Shown one piece after another: positions 24,252-32,331 of a stretch of 32,331 bases of DNA; the stretch's first letter is position 1; every line of letters starts with the position of its first letter. The notes under the pieces were generated by a model. That model was not told the origin of the DNA. It did no database searches and was given only the letters and a program-made list of their open reading frames with translations. Source of the stretch: Candidatus Sulfotelmatobacter sp. (GTDB lineage Bacteria; Acidobacteriota; Terriglobia; Terriglobales; Acidobacteriaceae); contig JASHOT010000271.1 in the NCBI GenBank assembly GCA_030040965.1, positions 1 to 32,331 on the forward strand, read 5' to 3'. The translations under genes were made by a program, and so were the position numbers.

Positions 24252-26465
24252 TCAACGGGACGCAGGCTGGGTGACAGGCTGATTGTCGGGCTTGAACCCA
24301 ATTCGATCGAGCGCCGGTGTGATTTCAGGATTGGACATGAAGAGTTTCCATATCAATCCCGTGCGGTAGTTCTCGACCATCACCACGATCGGCGCCTGAT
24401 CCAGCCCCATATAGATGGGGGAAAACCAGTTTCGGCTAATGTTGAACGCGTCCCGAGGACCATAGATTCCCCAAAGTCGGTCACCGAGATCGCGATAGAA
24501 ATGCTTCAAAGCTGCCATGGATAGCGTCGGTGTATACGGAAATGACCCGAGCGCTCCCGTCGGCGTGATGGTGCCATCATCGCTGTTTGTGTTTGGGGCG
24601 TGGGCGAGGTAGCCGATCTGATCATCGCTGGCAGTCAGGCCCCAACTGTCAGCGCCATAGCCTGCGTAGTGCCCAGGATCTTGCTCGCAATACGCCGCAT
24701 CAATGAGTGCGATGTTGCGATTGTTATCGAAATAATCCGTATAGCGGTCGTGAATACCACGGGGGTCGAAGCCCATAAACGAATATTGCGTGAAGAAAAG
24801 TGGGCCGCCAGTGCCCACGCCGACATCCAGCTTGATGCCATAATACGTGTGGCCGTTTTCATAGTGATCGCCGTCTGCGGTTCCCGACCATCCCTCGCGA
24901 TAACTTACTGCCGTCGGAGACTGCCCGGCCCATCCCGTGTAGTAAAGGTCGGCGGGCACGGAGTGGGTGGGCGAGGCAATGGCCAGCAAATAAGTGATCA
25001 TCACTTCATTAAATCCGGTGAGGCGATGGTCGATATAAAAACTCCATTCCGGCGACCAGTGCCATAGCAATGCGTCCCTCTGGGTGGAACGGCGATACCA
25101 GTCCCACTCAACTGCCTCCCATAGGTGGGAGATTCTGGCATAGAGACTCTGTTCCGCCTCGCTCGGACCTTTAAAATATTGCCGCGCGGCTAACAGGCCT
25201 TCCATCAAGAAAGAGGTTTCCACCAGATCGCCGCCATCATCGAAGATGCCGAAGAGCGGAAGAGTCTGATCGGTAGACGCGTTCATGAAATGCGACCACG
25301 CCCCGTGATAGCGAGGCGCTTTTTCGAGAAAATCGACGAGCTTTGTCAGGCGTTCAAGACCCTGCTCTCGCGTAATGAATCCACGATTGACCCCGACCAC
25401 AAGAGCCATGACGCCGAAGCCGGTTGCGCCGGTCGCGACAATGCGGTCATCTCCCGGAATGTTCTCTCTCGTCCCACTAGAATTTGGGTCGGCACCTTCC
25501 CAGTAGTAGCGGAAGCAGGCCTCCTGCAACATAGTCAGCAACTCGTCGTCGTTCAACTCGCGAGTGCTGGCGCTGGCTATTTCGGAAAACGAAGACTGCT
25601 GATAGTTTTTGTCGACAGCAACAACCTTGTAGTAGGCCTTTTGATCCGACTTGCCTAAAAAGTCAGCGTAACGTGTGAAATAAGGTTGTTGCGTGCCGAC
25701 CGGCTGAAAGTTAGTTCCGTCAAGGGATCGATAGACCGTGTAATTTTGCAAGGCATCGGCGTTGGCTACGGCATCCCAGGTGAGGTCGATGTGACGGTCA
25801 TAGCCGGTTGCCCGCAAATTCTGGGGAACGGCAGGAGGACCCTGCCCGGCTGGAACATCGCTGTCTATTTTGATCTCGTCGAGGATCAGAGTTCGAGGAG
25901 TGTCATCGGCTGCGCTCTGGGCAAAATAGATACTGTGCAAACGGCGAGGATCAAAGGGATGCGCCGATGCGGTCGTAAATTCTGCTAAAGGAATTTTCGC
26001 CTGCGTCCACTTGCGGGCGGGCAAGTCTCCCGACGACACATTCATTTTGATTCGCACAGAAAAGTTGTGCGACTGATCTTCCAACTCGATCAGAGGCAGC
26101 GCGCTGGCGGGAATCGTTTCGGGCGAGTAACACCACAGGTACAAAGTGTCGCCGTGAAAATCGGGAACCCGGTTGCGGATGCTCACTACGCGAATCTCGC
26201 CTTCCCAACTTCCACCCGCAATCGACCGCCATGTCAGTCGAAGAGCGTTCGGAGGCGAAAAGAATATCCTGGTTTCAACGGGAAGCTTTCCGGAAGGTAG
26301 CTCTAAAGTGCTCGGAGAAACTGCCTTTCCGCCGCTATAGAAATATGTAACCGGCGTCAGGCTATTGTCGAAAATCACGCGCTGGTGGTAATCGAGGCTT
26401 GTGGAGGCCCGAACCATGCCAAGGCACAGGAGCACCATCCAGCACGCCACGATTGAGTTTCGCAT
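24252..26465 (-). CDS. Secreted glucoamylase-like (GH144-like) enzyme with FnIII domain
   Basis: Predicted exported glucan hydrolase. I choose the ATG at 26465, which gives a signal peptide [20 protein letters not shown] and 737 residues; the open frame continues 63 codons upstream without a signal or domain and runs close to the next gene. Residues about 25-210 are a beta-rich, carbohydrate-binding-like region ([33 protein letters not shown]). Residues about 225-315 are a fibronectin III domain ([20 protein letters not shown]). From about 325 the alpha/alpha barrel of the Pfam 'glucoamylase' type follows ([89 protein letters not shown]). This family includes the endo-beta-1,2-glucanases of GH144, but other beta-glucan activities exist, so substrate is open. 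The TonB-receptor gene is next downstream. Confidence 0.85.
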   Translation of the reverse strand: MRNSIVACWMVLLCLGMVRASTSLDYHQRVIFDNSLTPVTYFYSGGKAVSPSTLELPSGKLPVETRIFFSPPNALRLTWRSIAGGSWEGEIRVVSIRNRVPDFHGDTLYLWCYSPETIPASALPLIELEDQSHNFSVRIKMNVSSGDLPARKWTQAKIPLAEFTTASAHPFDPRRLHSIYFAQSAADDTPRTLILDEIKIDSDVPAGQGPPAVPQNLRATGYDRHIDLTWDAVANADALQNYTVYRSLDGTNFQPVGTQQPYFTRYADFLGKSDQKAYYKVVAVDKNYQQSSFSEIASASTRELNDDELLTMLQEACFRYYWEGADPNSSGTRENIPGDDRIVATGATGFGVMALVVGVNRGFITREQGLERLTKLVDFLEKAPRYHGAWSHFMNASTDQTLPLFGIFDDGGDLVETSFLMEGLLAARQYFKGPSEAEQSLYARISHLWEAVEWDWYRRSTQRDALLWHWSPEWSFYIDHRLTGFNEVMITYLLAIASPTHSVPADLYYTGWAGQSPTAVSYREGWSGTADGDHYENGHTYYGIKLDVGVGTGGPLFFTQYSFMGFDPRGIHDRYTDYFDNNRNIALIDAAYCEQDPGHYAGYGADSWGLTASDDQIGYLAHAPNTNSDDGTITPTGALGSFPYTPTLSMAALKHFYRDLGDRLWGIYGPRDAFNISRNWFSPIYMGLDQAPIVVMVENYRTGLIWKLFMSNPEITPALDRIGFKPDNQPVTQPASR

Positions 26466-26650
26466 GATGTCGGCTGACCTGACAGAAACCGCTCCGCCCA
26501 AAGGCCGGCGAGAGCCAACGATGCTCAATATACAGAATCCTGAACCGCTGATGTTTTCACCGAGCCCGGCGTTGGGTCGATACAGGAAGAACAGTAGGAC
26601 CCGGGCGGTCGATAATCGAGCAGTCACAAGTAAGCTCAGTTGGGAACGGC

Positions 26651-27280
26651 TCATGGCTCTTGCGGGCTTAGGGGCTGCGAGCTACGGCAAAGTGCCCAGC
26701 AGGTGACGAAGATGACTGCGCCAGCACCGGCGATTATCGCCTCTGGCGAGTCCAGGAACGGACGATTTCCGTCGGGTGAAGTTCCTTGGTGACGACCACA
26801 TTTTTCATCTCGCGATTTCCGCTCACCTTCGTGAATTACCTCGCGTCCCGTGGCCGCCTTGGCCTTGCGATCTGCGCCGTTCCCTCCCGAATCGATATAC
26901 ACGTCGCTTTTCACCGCCGAGACCACCACGGTCGAATTCAGATCACTAACTTCGTAGCGAGTCCATTCTGCGTCGTTCATCGGCAAAATCATCAGGCAAC
27001 CGACCCGCACTCCTAGACCATGCGAGGTATAGATGGACAGGCTGCCGTGATCGAGGGAAAGGTCGCCGCCTTCGAATGTAAGCAACGTCTCTGGAGCGAT
27101 ATCCACGCGGGATCCGCTAAGCTCAATCACCGCGGCCGATCCCCTCCCGGTTTCGATGAGAACGCCTGGATAGATCGCCGACGCGGACGGCGCGGGATTG
27201 TTATTGAGGAGAACGACGCCGCTGCTACGCAAAATTGCCGCAGCATTTTCTTGCGCCAACAGGGAAAGCGCGAGCAGCAT
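26651..27280 (-). CDS. FecR-like beta-rich protein with C-terminal membrane segment
   Basis: A 209-residue protein of uncertain role. Residues about 15-130 resemble a FecR domain: a [10 protein letters not shown] strand, a [20 protein letters not shown] turn pattern, [20 protein letters not shown] and a repeated beta arrangement up to [11 protein letters not shown] charged linker follows ([20 protein letters not shown]), then one hydrophobic helix ([18 protein letters not shown]) and a short tail ending SPQEP. The short hydrophobic start ([10 protein letters not shown]) may act as a signal; codons upstream in the same frame continue hydrophobic (CDCVV) but hold no ATG, GTG or TTG before a stop, so 27280 is the start. 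No sigma factor or TonB-type regulator sits beside it, so classic FecR signalling is unlikely. The next gene on this strand starts 185 bp further on. Confidence 0.65.
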   Translation of the reverse strand: MLLALSLLAQENAAAILRSSGVVLLNNNPAPSASAIYPGVLIETGRGSAAVIELSGSRVDIAPETLLTFEGGDLSLDHGSLSIYTSHGLGVRVGCLMILPMNDAEWTRYEVSDLNSTVVVSAVKSDVYIDSGGNGADRKAKAATGREVIHEGERKSRDEKCGRHQGTSPDGNRPFLDSPEAIIAGAGAVIFVTCWALCRSSQPLSPQEP

Positions 27281-27440
27281 GACAACACAGTCGCAGACGA
27301 GATTTCGCCATATCGACAGATTAGCCCCGAGCCATTCCGCACTGACTGCCCTGTCGAAAGCTTACCCTGCATTCCCGGTCGTCACTATTGGCACCGCTGG
27401 TGACAGGGAAGCTCGCAAGACGCCCCGCAGGTTTGCTCGC

Positions 27441-28916
27441 TTAGGCGCGGGCAAAATCGATATACCCTTTTTGAGCGTCGGTGCGGATGAGTTTGGCACG
27501 CAGCTTGTCACCTACGTCCAATCCATGCTGGCCTTGCGCGAGCAGTCCTTCCATATGCGGTTGCATGACGCGGACAAAAGTTCCGCGATCGGTGACGCCG
27601 GTGACGATTGCATCGAAAATTTCACCGATTCGTTTTTGCATCGCGATGGCGACCAGTCGCTTCGACATTTCACGCTCAACTTTGCGGGCAGCATCTTCTT
27701 TCTCGGTACAGTTGGCGGCGACGGCGCTCAGTTCGTCATCCGAATACGGATTTTTCTGGCCTGCCAGCATGGCCTTGATCAAACGCTGCGTCACCACGTC
27801 GGCGAAGCGACGATTGGGCGCGGTGGAATGCGTGTAATCCTGCACAGCCAGGCCGAAGTGTCCGGGCGCAACTTCCCCTGGGCGCTCCAGTACGTATTCG
27901 CCCGGACCTATCAGTTTTATGATCGTAAGCGACAGATCGGCGAAATGATCAGCATCCGCGACCTTGCGGCGGAGCAAAAGCTCGTTCAGGGCTTTGGAAT
28001 CCGGCTGTGCGGGCAGAGTCTCGCCTTTGCTCGCCGCCAGTTGCACAATGCGATCCCAGCGTTTGGGCGTGCGCACGATGCGGCGAATAGAAGATACCTG
28101 TTCGAGCTGGCGGGCCACGACTCCGTTAGCCGCGACCATGAAATCTTCAATCAGATCGGTTGCGCGATTTCGCTCCTGCTTCACGACATCGATGACTTGA
28201 TCATTCAATACGAGAGGATGCAGTTCGTCGGTATCGAGGTTCAGCGCACCGTGCTCGTGACGCTGATTTTTCAATTTCTGCGCGACCTCATCCTGCAGTT
28301 TGAGCTGTGCCTGCAAATCCGTGGAGGCAGCGATCTTCGGCGGCGCAGCAGCGTGTCCCTCCAGCCACGCGCCCGAAGAGTTGTACTGCAATTGAGCCTG
28401 GTTGCGGACGAGAGCGCGGTAGACGCTCTCCCCTGAAACACCACCCGCATCATCGACAGCAAATTCAATGACAACAGCGAAACGGTCCGCGTTTTCGAGA
28501 AGCGAAGTTGTGCCGGTCGAAAGTTCTTCGGGCAACATGGGAAAATTACGGACTCCCGTATAGACCGTGGTGGTCTCGCGCGCGGCGTGTTGATCAATCG
28601 GCGTCTGGCGGGGAACAAAGGCATCCACGTCGGCGATGCCGATCATCACTTTCACATTGCTGTTCGAAAGCTTCTCCACAACTTCAATCTGATCGAGATC
28701 GCGGCTGGTGTCGTTGTCGATCGAAGACCACAGCAGATGGCGCAGGTCGCGAACATCACCGGTTGCCGGCATCTCCGGTGGCCGGTTTTTGAGATCGGCC
28801 AGTTGTGGTCCAACCTGAGGCGGAAAATCGGGCTCGAAACCATGCTGCAGCATGATCTCTTTCGCGATGGCCTGCAGATCCAGATGAGATGGGTAGGATG
28901 GCTTGGCGTCGGCCAT
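27441..28916 (-). CDS. RNase II-family (RNB) ribonuclease, short form
   Basis: Predicted 3'-5' exoribonuclease of 491 residues. The RNB core begins at about residue 55 with LLWSSIDNDTSRDLDQIEVV, the metal-binding Asp cluster (Asp67, Asp73, Asp75). The position equivalent to the fourth Asp of E. coli RNase II (Asp210) is Gln76. The second signature THSTAPNRRFADVVTQRLIK is present, and an S1-like OB fold ends the protein (IFDAIVTGVTDRGTFVRVM). The two N-terminal cold-shock domains of RNase II and RNase R are absent, explaining the short length. GGAG five bases before the ATG at 28916 supports the start. The secreted hypothetical gene lies 62 bp upstream on the same strand. RNB membership is secure; activity and substrate preference are not. 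Confidence 0.9.
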   Translation of the reverse strand: MADAKPSYPSHLDLQAIAKEIMLQHGFEPDFPPQVGPQLADLKNRPPEMPATGDVRDLRHLLWSSIDNDTSRDLDQIEVVEKLSNSNVKVMIGIADVDAFVPRQTPIDQHAARETTTVYTGVRNFPMLPEELSTGTTSLLENADRFAVVIEFAVDDAGGVSGESVYRALVRNQAQLQYNSSGAWLEGHAAAPPKIAASTDLQAQLKLQDEVAQKLKNQRHEHGALNLDTDELHPLVLNDQVIDVVKQERNRATDLIEDFMVAANGVVARQLEQVSSIRRIVRTPKRWDRIVQLAASKGETLPAQPDSKALNELLLRRKVADADHFADLSLTIIKLIGPGEYVLERPGEVAPGHFGLAVQDYTHSTAPNRRFADVVTQRLIKAMLAGQKNPYSDDELSAVAANCTEKEDAARKVEREMSKRLVAIAMQKRIGEIFDAIVTGVTDRGTFVRVMQPHMEGLLAQGQHGLDVGDKLRAKLIRTDAQKGYIDFARA

Positions 28917-28978
28917 TGATTCTCCGTGCGGAAGCGAAGTCGAATCAGGCTATCACGCACGAAAAGAATCGCGAATGC

Positions 28979-29515
28979 CTACGGAGAGACCTGGCCTCGG
29001 TTCAAGCGAGCGATATCCGCGTTGGTATAGACGCGCGCGGCGTGAAGAGGGTGATGTTTCCAATAGGTGGCAATGTCGCCGAGCGGAGTGCCATATCCAC
29101 CTTCGCGAAGAAACCCAGGAGTGGCGATGGCAGTGACGCCGACATCGAAGTAGGGCGTTTGTGCCGGCTGTGCCGGAGTTGTTTCAGATCGGCAAGCCGG
29201 GGTGGCAGGACACTCCGGTGGTAATTGATTGAAGGTCAGATCACCCACTCCCCAGTAGATCCAATCAATCTGTCCTTGGGTGCGCAGTTCGCCGAAGGCG
29301 CGAGTATCAGGCGTACCGGAATGTTCTTCCGCGGGAGCGTTTGGCGTAGCCAAAGCCGGCGTATCCAGTGAAAGTGCTGGCGTGGCAATCGGCCGCAGGA
29401 AAAGCGGCGAACTGTGGTTCATCAGATACTCCGGACCTTTGGAGAAATCTGTGTCCTGGGCACCGCAGAGCGTGACTATCGACGGCAGAAAAAACAACAG
29501 GCTGGCAAACCGCAT
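28979..29515 (-). CDS. Small secreted protein of unknown function
   Basis: A 178-residue product with a clear signal peptide (MRFASLLFFLPSIVTLCGAQ, cleavage after GAQ or CGA). AAGGAG seven bases before the ATG makes the gene convincing. The mature part opens with DFSKGPEYLMNHSSPLFLRP and a Pro/Ala/Thr-rich linker, continues with QIDWIYWGVGDLTFNQLPPE, and has two cysteines (ECPATPAC) that could form a disulfide. The C-terminus reads HAARVYTNADIARLN. I have the impression that the GPEYL..PLFLRPIATP and ARVYTN-D motifs recur in acidobacterial hypothetical proteins, but I could not check this. No enzyme motif is seen. It lies between the RNB nuclease and DUF2127-like genes on the same strand, without evidence of shared function. 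Confidence 0.72.
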   Translation of the reverse strand: MRFASLLFFLPSIVTLCGAQDTDFSKGPEYLMNHSSPLFLRPIATPALSLDTPALATPNAPAEEHSGTPDTRAFGELRTQGQIDWIYWGVGDLTFNQLPPECPATPACRSETTPAQPAQTPYFDVGVTAIATPGFLREGGYGTPLGDIATYWKHHPLHAARVYTNADIARLNRGQVSP

Positions 29516-29587
29516 ACCGGGACTCCTTAAATGCGCCTTCTCGTGTGGGAGAGGACAACTCCGCGAATCCGGCAGTGGAGGCCGTTT

Positions 29588-30094
29588 TCACTCACTATGT
29601 AGACGCATTTGGCGTTCCCGGCGGTTGGCTAAAATCACGTAGAGCATGTAGAAAACCACGCCCAGATTGCCGAGAAACAGCGTAGAGCGGAACAGGTTCA
29701 GCCCGCGAAAAAGCTCGCGGATTTCGACCGGCAACAATAGGCATCCGGAGACCAGAGCAATCCATTCCGCCCATTGGCGCCCCTTCCACAGACCATAAGC
29801 CTCGATAAAGCGGAGAGCGGCGTAGGCAAAGGCGATGCGGGCAGCCGCCCAAAGACGCGCGTCTGTGACGCTGTCGGCAAAATCAAGAAAAAGCTGGGCG
29901 GCCCGTGTATCCGTATTGACGTGGAGAAGTGTAAGCAGACTCTCGGCAATGAGCCACGCGTCCCGGTGCAAAAGGGCAATGGCGCAGACTCCCATGGCGA
30001 CCACAAAAATGCCCTTCACGAATTCGAACAGCGCCACGGCCCGGAGTAGCTGCCGCTGGCGGCGCTGGGAGTCAGGCTTGGTTCCGGCTTGCAT
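29588..30094 (-). CDS. DUF2127-like integral membrane protein
   Basis: A 168-residue inner-membrane protein with about four hydrophobic helices, for example VALFEFVKGIFVVAMGVCAI near the N-terminus, RIAFAYAALRFIEAYGLWKG, EWIALVSGCLLLPVEIRELF and TLFLGNLGVVFYMLYVILA. The spacing and the GLWKGRQWAEW loop fit the DUF2127 family of predicted membrane proteins with no known role. The ATG at 30094 is taken as the start; a TTG twelve bases upstream is possible, and neither has a good Shine-Dalgarno. A basic N-terminal stretch (RRQRQLLRAV) precedes helix 1, consistent with a cytoplasmic N-terminus. It lies 72 bp upstream of the secreted hypothetical gene and about 90 bp downstream of the DHH gene. 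Confidence 0.75.
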   Translation of the reverse strand: MQAGTKPDSQRRQRQLLRAVALFEFVKGIFVVAMGVCAIALLHRDAWLIAESLLTLLHVNTDTRAAQLFLDFADSVTDARLWAAARIAFAYAALRFIEAYGLWKGRQWAEWIALVSGCLLLPVEIRELFRGLNLFRSTLFLGNLGVVFYMLYVILANRRERQMRLHSE

Positions 30095-30185
30095 GGACGA
30101 GGGCAATAACCCAGCAGGGTATCACGTGATCAAAAATCGCAACCAGCACCGCGCCACAGTGAGTTCGTGAACCTCAATGCCAGTG

Positions 30186-31166
30186 CTAGCTCTGGCGAAT
30201 CGCCGCGCGCAATTCCTGAACAATTTCCTGTGAGGCTTTGATCGCGGCAGCATGCTGGTCGACAGGAAATGAAATCGCCCCAACGCGGGCGTGCCCGCCT
30301 CCACCATAGCGCTCGCAGATGCGGGCAAGATTGACTTCCGGTTCCAGCGGTGCCCAGGGATTCGATCCCACAGATACCTTCACGCGGAAGCTGCTTTTGC
30401 TGAGTCCCACACTGTAGACCGATTCCGGATGCAGATAGTAGGGAACGAATTTGTTGTAGCCCTCGAGTTCGTGATCCGTTACGTCGAAGAAAATCGTCCT
30501 GTCCTTGCACTCGCTGCGTTCTCTCAGGATTCCGATGGAAAGTTCATGGCGCTTGAGTAACGGTGGAAGCAGTGGCGCCACAAAAGGCTCCTCGAGAATT
30601 TCGGCCAACGATTTCGTGGCCAGCAGCGGGATCAGGCTGGGAACAAAGCCGTGATCCGGAGCCGATTCGATGACCATGGTCAACTTCATCGCCGGGGCTT
30701 TCATTTCTACAGCGGTCTTGGCATCAGGATAAAGAGCGCCATCAATGACGTCCGTCCAGTGCACCAGGTCGGCCAGCGGCGCGGGATTGAAGCCGAAACG
30801 CTGCTGCGCAATCATGGCGATAAAACTGGTGCAGGACTTGAAATCGGGATCGTAGAACTTGCGGTTACTTTGATCCTGCTCGAAGTGCTCGGCGTCGGCG
30901 GCCGAAAGAAACGCGCTCTCGTGATGATCAAACCACCACGTGATATTTGGCGAACTCGAATACTTGAAGTCGACGATGGCGTTCTCGTCGCCGTCAAACT
31001 TTTTTTCGTCAAACAGGGCGCCGGCACGATGCACCAGACCGGTGAAGATGAATTCCGCATCGCCCCGAATGCGCTCGCGATAAAAACGCGAAAACACAGC
31101 CGCGGAAGAAGCGCCGTCAAAACACTTATCGTGATAAAAAACCCGAACTCGCAATGAGTGCCCCAA
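30186..31166 (-). CDS. DHH-family phosphoesterase with DHHA1 domain
   Basis: Metal-dependent phosphoesterase of up to 326 residues, the family of RecJ, NrnA nano-RNases and pApase. Motif I is YHDKCFDGASSAAVF (Asp13, Asp17), motif II is IVDFKYS (Asp66), and motif III is the name-giving FDHHES (80-82). The C-terminal DHHA1 region carries ICERYGGGGHARVGAISF, which binds substrate in this family. No ATG is available: the frame opens just after a TAA, and the first start codons are TTG at 31166 and TTG at 31154; the latter (GGGG about eight bases upstream) gives a product beginning MRVRVFYHDKCFDG and may be the real start. The natural substrate (oligonucleotide, cyclic dinucleotide or polyphosphate) cannot be told. 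It is the first gene of a minus-strand series. Confidence 0.85.
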   Translation of the reverse strand: MGHSLRVRVFYHDKCFDGASSAAVFSRFYRERIRGDAEFIFTGLVHRAGALFDEKKFDGDENAIVDFKYSSSPNITWWFDHHESAFLSAADAEHFEQDQSNRKFYDPDFKSCTSFIAMIAQQRFGFNPAPLADLVHWTDVIDGALYPDAKTAVEMKAPAMKLTMVIESAPDHGFVPSLIPLLATKSLAEILEEPFVAPLLPPLLKRHELSIGILRERSECKDRTIFFDVTDHELEGYNKFVPYYLHPESVYSVGLSKSSFRVKVSVGSNPWAPLEPEVNLARICERYGGGGHARVGAISFPVDQHAAAIKASQEIVQELRAAIRQS

Positions 31167-31184
31167 TTCGTTTCGGAATTATTC

Positions 31185-31225
31185 ACTCCGTAGCCTGCAC
31201 GCTGTTCGCTTTCAGGCGTGGGAGT
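31185..31225. other. Interrupted inverted repeat just upstream of the DHH gene
   Basis: ACTCC...GCCTG (31185-31197) pairs with CAGGC...GGAGT (31213-31225), each arm interrupted by three mismatched bases, around a 15-base loop. It sits about 20 bases before the DHH start region. No T-run follows on either strand, so it is not an intrinsic terminator. It could be an operator or chance. Confidence 0.25.
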
Positions 31226-31286
31226 AAAAGCTAATAGGATGGACAGCTTCGCAGAAGAATGTCAAGCACGAGAATGCCAGGTTGAC

Positions 31287-31769
31287 TTACGATCCATCCG
31301 CCTGCTTTTCCGCCAGGTCGCCGATCACGGGAACTTTGAACATCTCTCCCTGAAATGCCTTGATGATAAGAACAATCCAAAGAAGAAATGCGGCCAGCAC
31401 CGTCACAACGGAAATCAGCGTTACCAGCAGCGGACCAAGCACAGGAATCGCAACAAGAATGAGGAAGAGGAGCTTGAGCGCCGCTGCGAGAGCAAGCCCC
31501 GCCACCCACAGCAACAGGCATTGGAACGAATGAAATCTCACGAAACGATTTTGCTGGGAAGGCGGCTTCCGCAGAAAAAGAATTGCTGGAATGAAAGTGA
31601 GATATGCGATCGCGCCGGCTACGTTCTCACGGAGACCACCGACAAGTGCCTCCTCGTTGGCAATAGCCCGTTGCATCGAGCGACCGCAACCCGGACAAAA
31701 AGCGGCCGTTCCCGGCATTTGCGCAGCGCACTCGGGACAGGAAACGGAAATTACGGCGGACTCGTTCAT
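31287..31769 (-). CDS. Zinc-ribbon plus DUF4870/Tic20-like membrane protein
   Basis: A 160-residue protein starting with a four-cysteine zinc ribbon (CPECAAQMPGTAAFCPGCG, residues about 11-29) on the cytoplasmic side. It then has three to four hydrophobic helices: VAGAIAYLTFIPAILFL, CLLLWVAGLALAAALKLLFL, VAIPVLGPLLVTLISVVTVL and AFLLWIVLIIKAF. The segments FVRFHSFQCLLL and KAFQGEMFKVPVIGDLAEK are typical of the DUF4870/Tic20-like family. The role of this family in bacteria is unknown. The start is the ATG at 31769, without a strong Shine-Dalgarno. It is divergent from another zinc-ribbon membrane gene starting 116 bp away, so the two may share a control region. Confidence 0.82.
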   Translation of the reverse strand: MNESAVISVSCPECAAQMPGTAAFCPGCGRSMQRAIANEEALVGGLRENVAGAIAYLTFIPAILFLRKPPSQQNRFVRFHSFQCLLLWVAGLALAAALKLLFLILVAIPVLGPLLVTLISVVTVLAAFLLWIVLIIKAFQGEMFKVPVIGDLAEKQADGS

Positions 31770-31885
31770 CGCAGTACCGGTTCGGACGGCAAAGCGGCAT
31801 CACCACTCTAGCATTGACGCGAGACCAGGCGAAGAGTACTGTTTCGTGCAAATTTCATGCGAGCCTGGATCGCCGCGGAGATGAA

Positions 31886-32331
31886 ATGTCAACGTTTTGT
31901 GCCGCTTGCGGCAACAGCTTATCGCTAGAAGACCGTTTCTGCCGGGTCTGTGGTCGAGCAGCCGATGCCGTCTCCCCATCGATTCCTGTACCCTCGGCAG
32001 TTGCCCCCTACTCTGGCCCATCCGAGACGAGCGGGAAGGCGCTTGCCAGCCTGGTTTTTGGGTTGTTATTTTTTGTTCCACTGGCGTTTGTGGCAGCGGT
32101 CGTTCTCGGACACCTGGCGTTGTCGGAAATCAAGAAGAGTGCCGGCCGTCTCAAAGGCCAGGGCCTCGCCATTGCCGGACTGGTGCTGGGTTACGGCTGG
32201 ATCGCAATTCTGCCCGTCATGCTGATCGTTGCAGCAATCGCCATTCCCAACCTGCTGCGTGCAAGAATTCAGGCGAACGAGGCATCCGCCGTTTTCCAAA
32301 CGCGCAGACTGGTTATCGCTGAAACTAGCTA
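31886..32331 (+). CDS. Zinc-ribbon / DUF4190-like protein with pilin-like helix, cut by right edge
   Basis: The frame from the ATG at 31886 is open to the window end (148 codons). GGAG five bases before it favours this ATG over the out-of-frame one at 31881. It begins with a zinc ribbon (FCAACGNSLSLEDRFCRVCG), then a Ser/Pro linker and two hydrophobic helices of the DUF4190 pattern (ALASLVFGLLFFVPLAFVAA, LGHLALSEIKKS, LKGQGLAIAGLVLGYGWIAI). The second helical block runs into IVAAIAIPNLLRARIQANEA, which closely resembles the end of a type IV pilin N-terminal helix, but lacks the prepilin G/FTLIE cleavage site. A pilin-like globular domain probably follows outside the window. The protein would hold that domain outside the cytoplasm with the zinc ribbon inside. 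Function is unknown. Confidence 0.82.
   Translation, partial: MSTFCAACGNSLSLEDRFCRVCGRAADAVSPSIPVPSAVAPYSGPSETSGKALASLVFGLLFFVPLAFVAAVVLGHLALSEIKKSAGRLKGQGLAIAGLVLGYGWIAILPVMLIVAAIAIPNLLRARIQANEASAVFQTRRLVIAETS

Noticed and set aside
26466-26654. 63-codon N-terminal extension of the glucoamylase-like enzyme
   Set aside because: It has no signal or domain; a clean signal peptide begins at the ATG at 26465.
27198-28436. 412-residue plus-strand ORF
   Set aside because: It is antisense to the well-supported RNB ribonuclease gene and has no domain.

Overview
The window looks like chromosome of a GC-rich acidobacterium of the Terriglobia type. The evidence is indirect. There is an Oar-like TonB-dependent receptor with an N-terminal carboxypeptidase-regulatory-like domain and no SusD partner, a TPR/VCBS/ASPIC (CRTAC1-like) protein, many secreted glycoside hydrolases, and small zinc-ribbon membrane proteins with pilin-like helices. 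Intergenic 'word' repeats and inverted repeats are also present. No rRNA, tRNA, CRISPR array, transposase, integrase or phage gene was seen.

Layout. 1-3444 (minus): a PpiD/SurA-like periplasmic foldase followed 11 bp later by the 4-alpha-glucanotransferase malQ, which runs off the left edge. 3728-6466 (plus): a secreted GH2 enzyme of the exo-beta-D-glucosaminidase type. 6570-13946 (minus): an APC permease, a 1203-residue CRTAC1-like protein with two repeat-derived stretches read in frame, an amidase, and an RsuA/RluB-type pseudouridine synthase whose stop overlaps the amidase start. 14073-15883 (plus): a rhodanese and a sugar-porter MFS transporter. 15950-18607 (minus): a GH5-like enzyme and a GH27 alpha-galactosidase. 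19079-20509 (plus): a fucose-isomerase-family protein preceded by a candidate LacI-type operator. 20549-27280 (minus): the TonB receptor, a glucoamylase-like/GH144-like enzyme with a fibronectin III domain, and a FecR-like protein. 27441-31166 (minus): an RNB ribonuclease with an altered Asp cluster, a small secreted protein of unknown function, a DUF2127-like membrane protein and a DHH phosphoesterase. 31287-32331: two divergent zinc-ribbon membrane proteins, the second cut by the right edge.

How the genes may work together. The stretch 14558-26465 reads as a loose glycan-use neighbourhood: an outer-membrane receptor, three secreted hydrolases (beta-glycan, alpha-galactoside, and probably beta-glucan), an inner-membrane sugar porter and an intracellular sugar isomerase. 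malQ and the GH2 enzyme add to the carbohydrate theme. The rest is housekeeping: RNA modification and decay, protein folding, amide hydrolysis.

I found no clear new defence or mobile system. The least ordinary observations are a perfect 24-bp inverted repeat (REPIN-like) translated inside the CRTAC1-like gene, a second in-frame word repeat in the same gene, the Gln in the RNB metal site, the zinc-ribbon/pilin-like fusion at the right edge, and a candidate operator in front of the isomerase.
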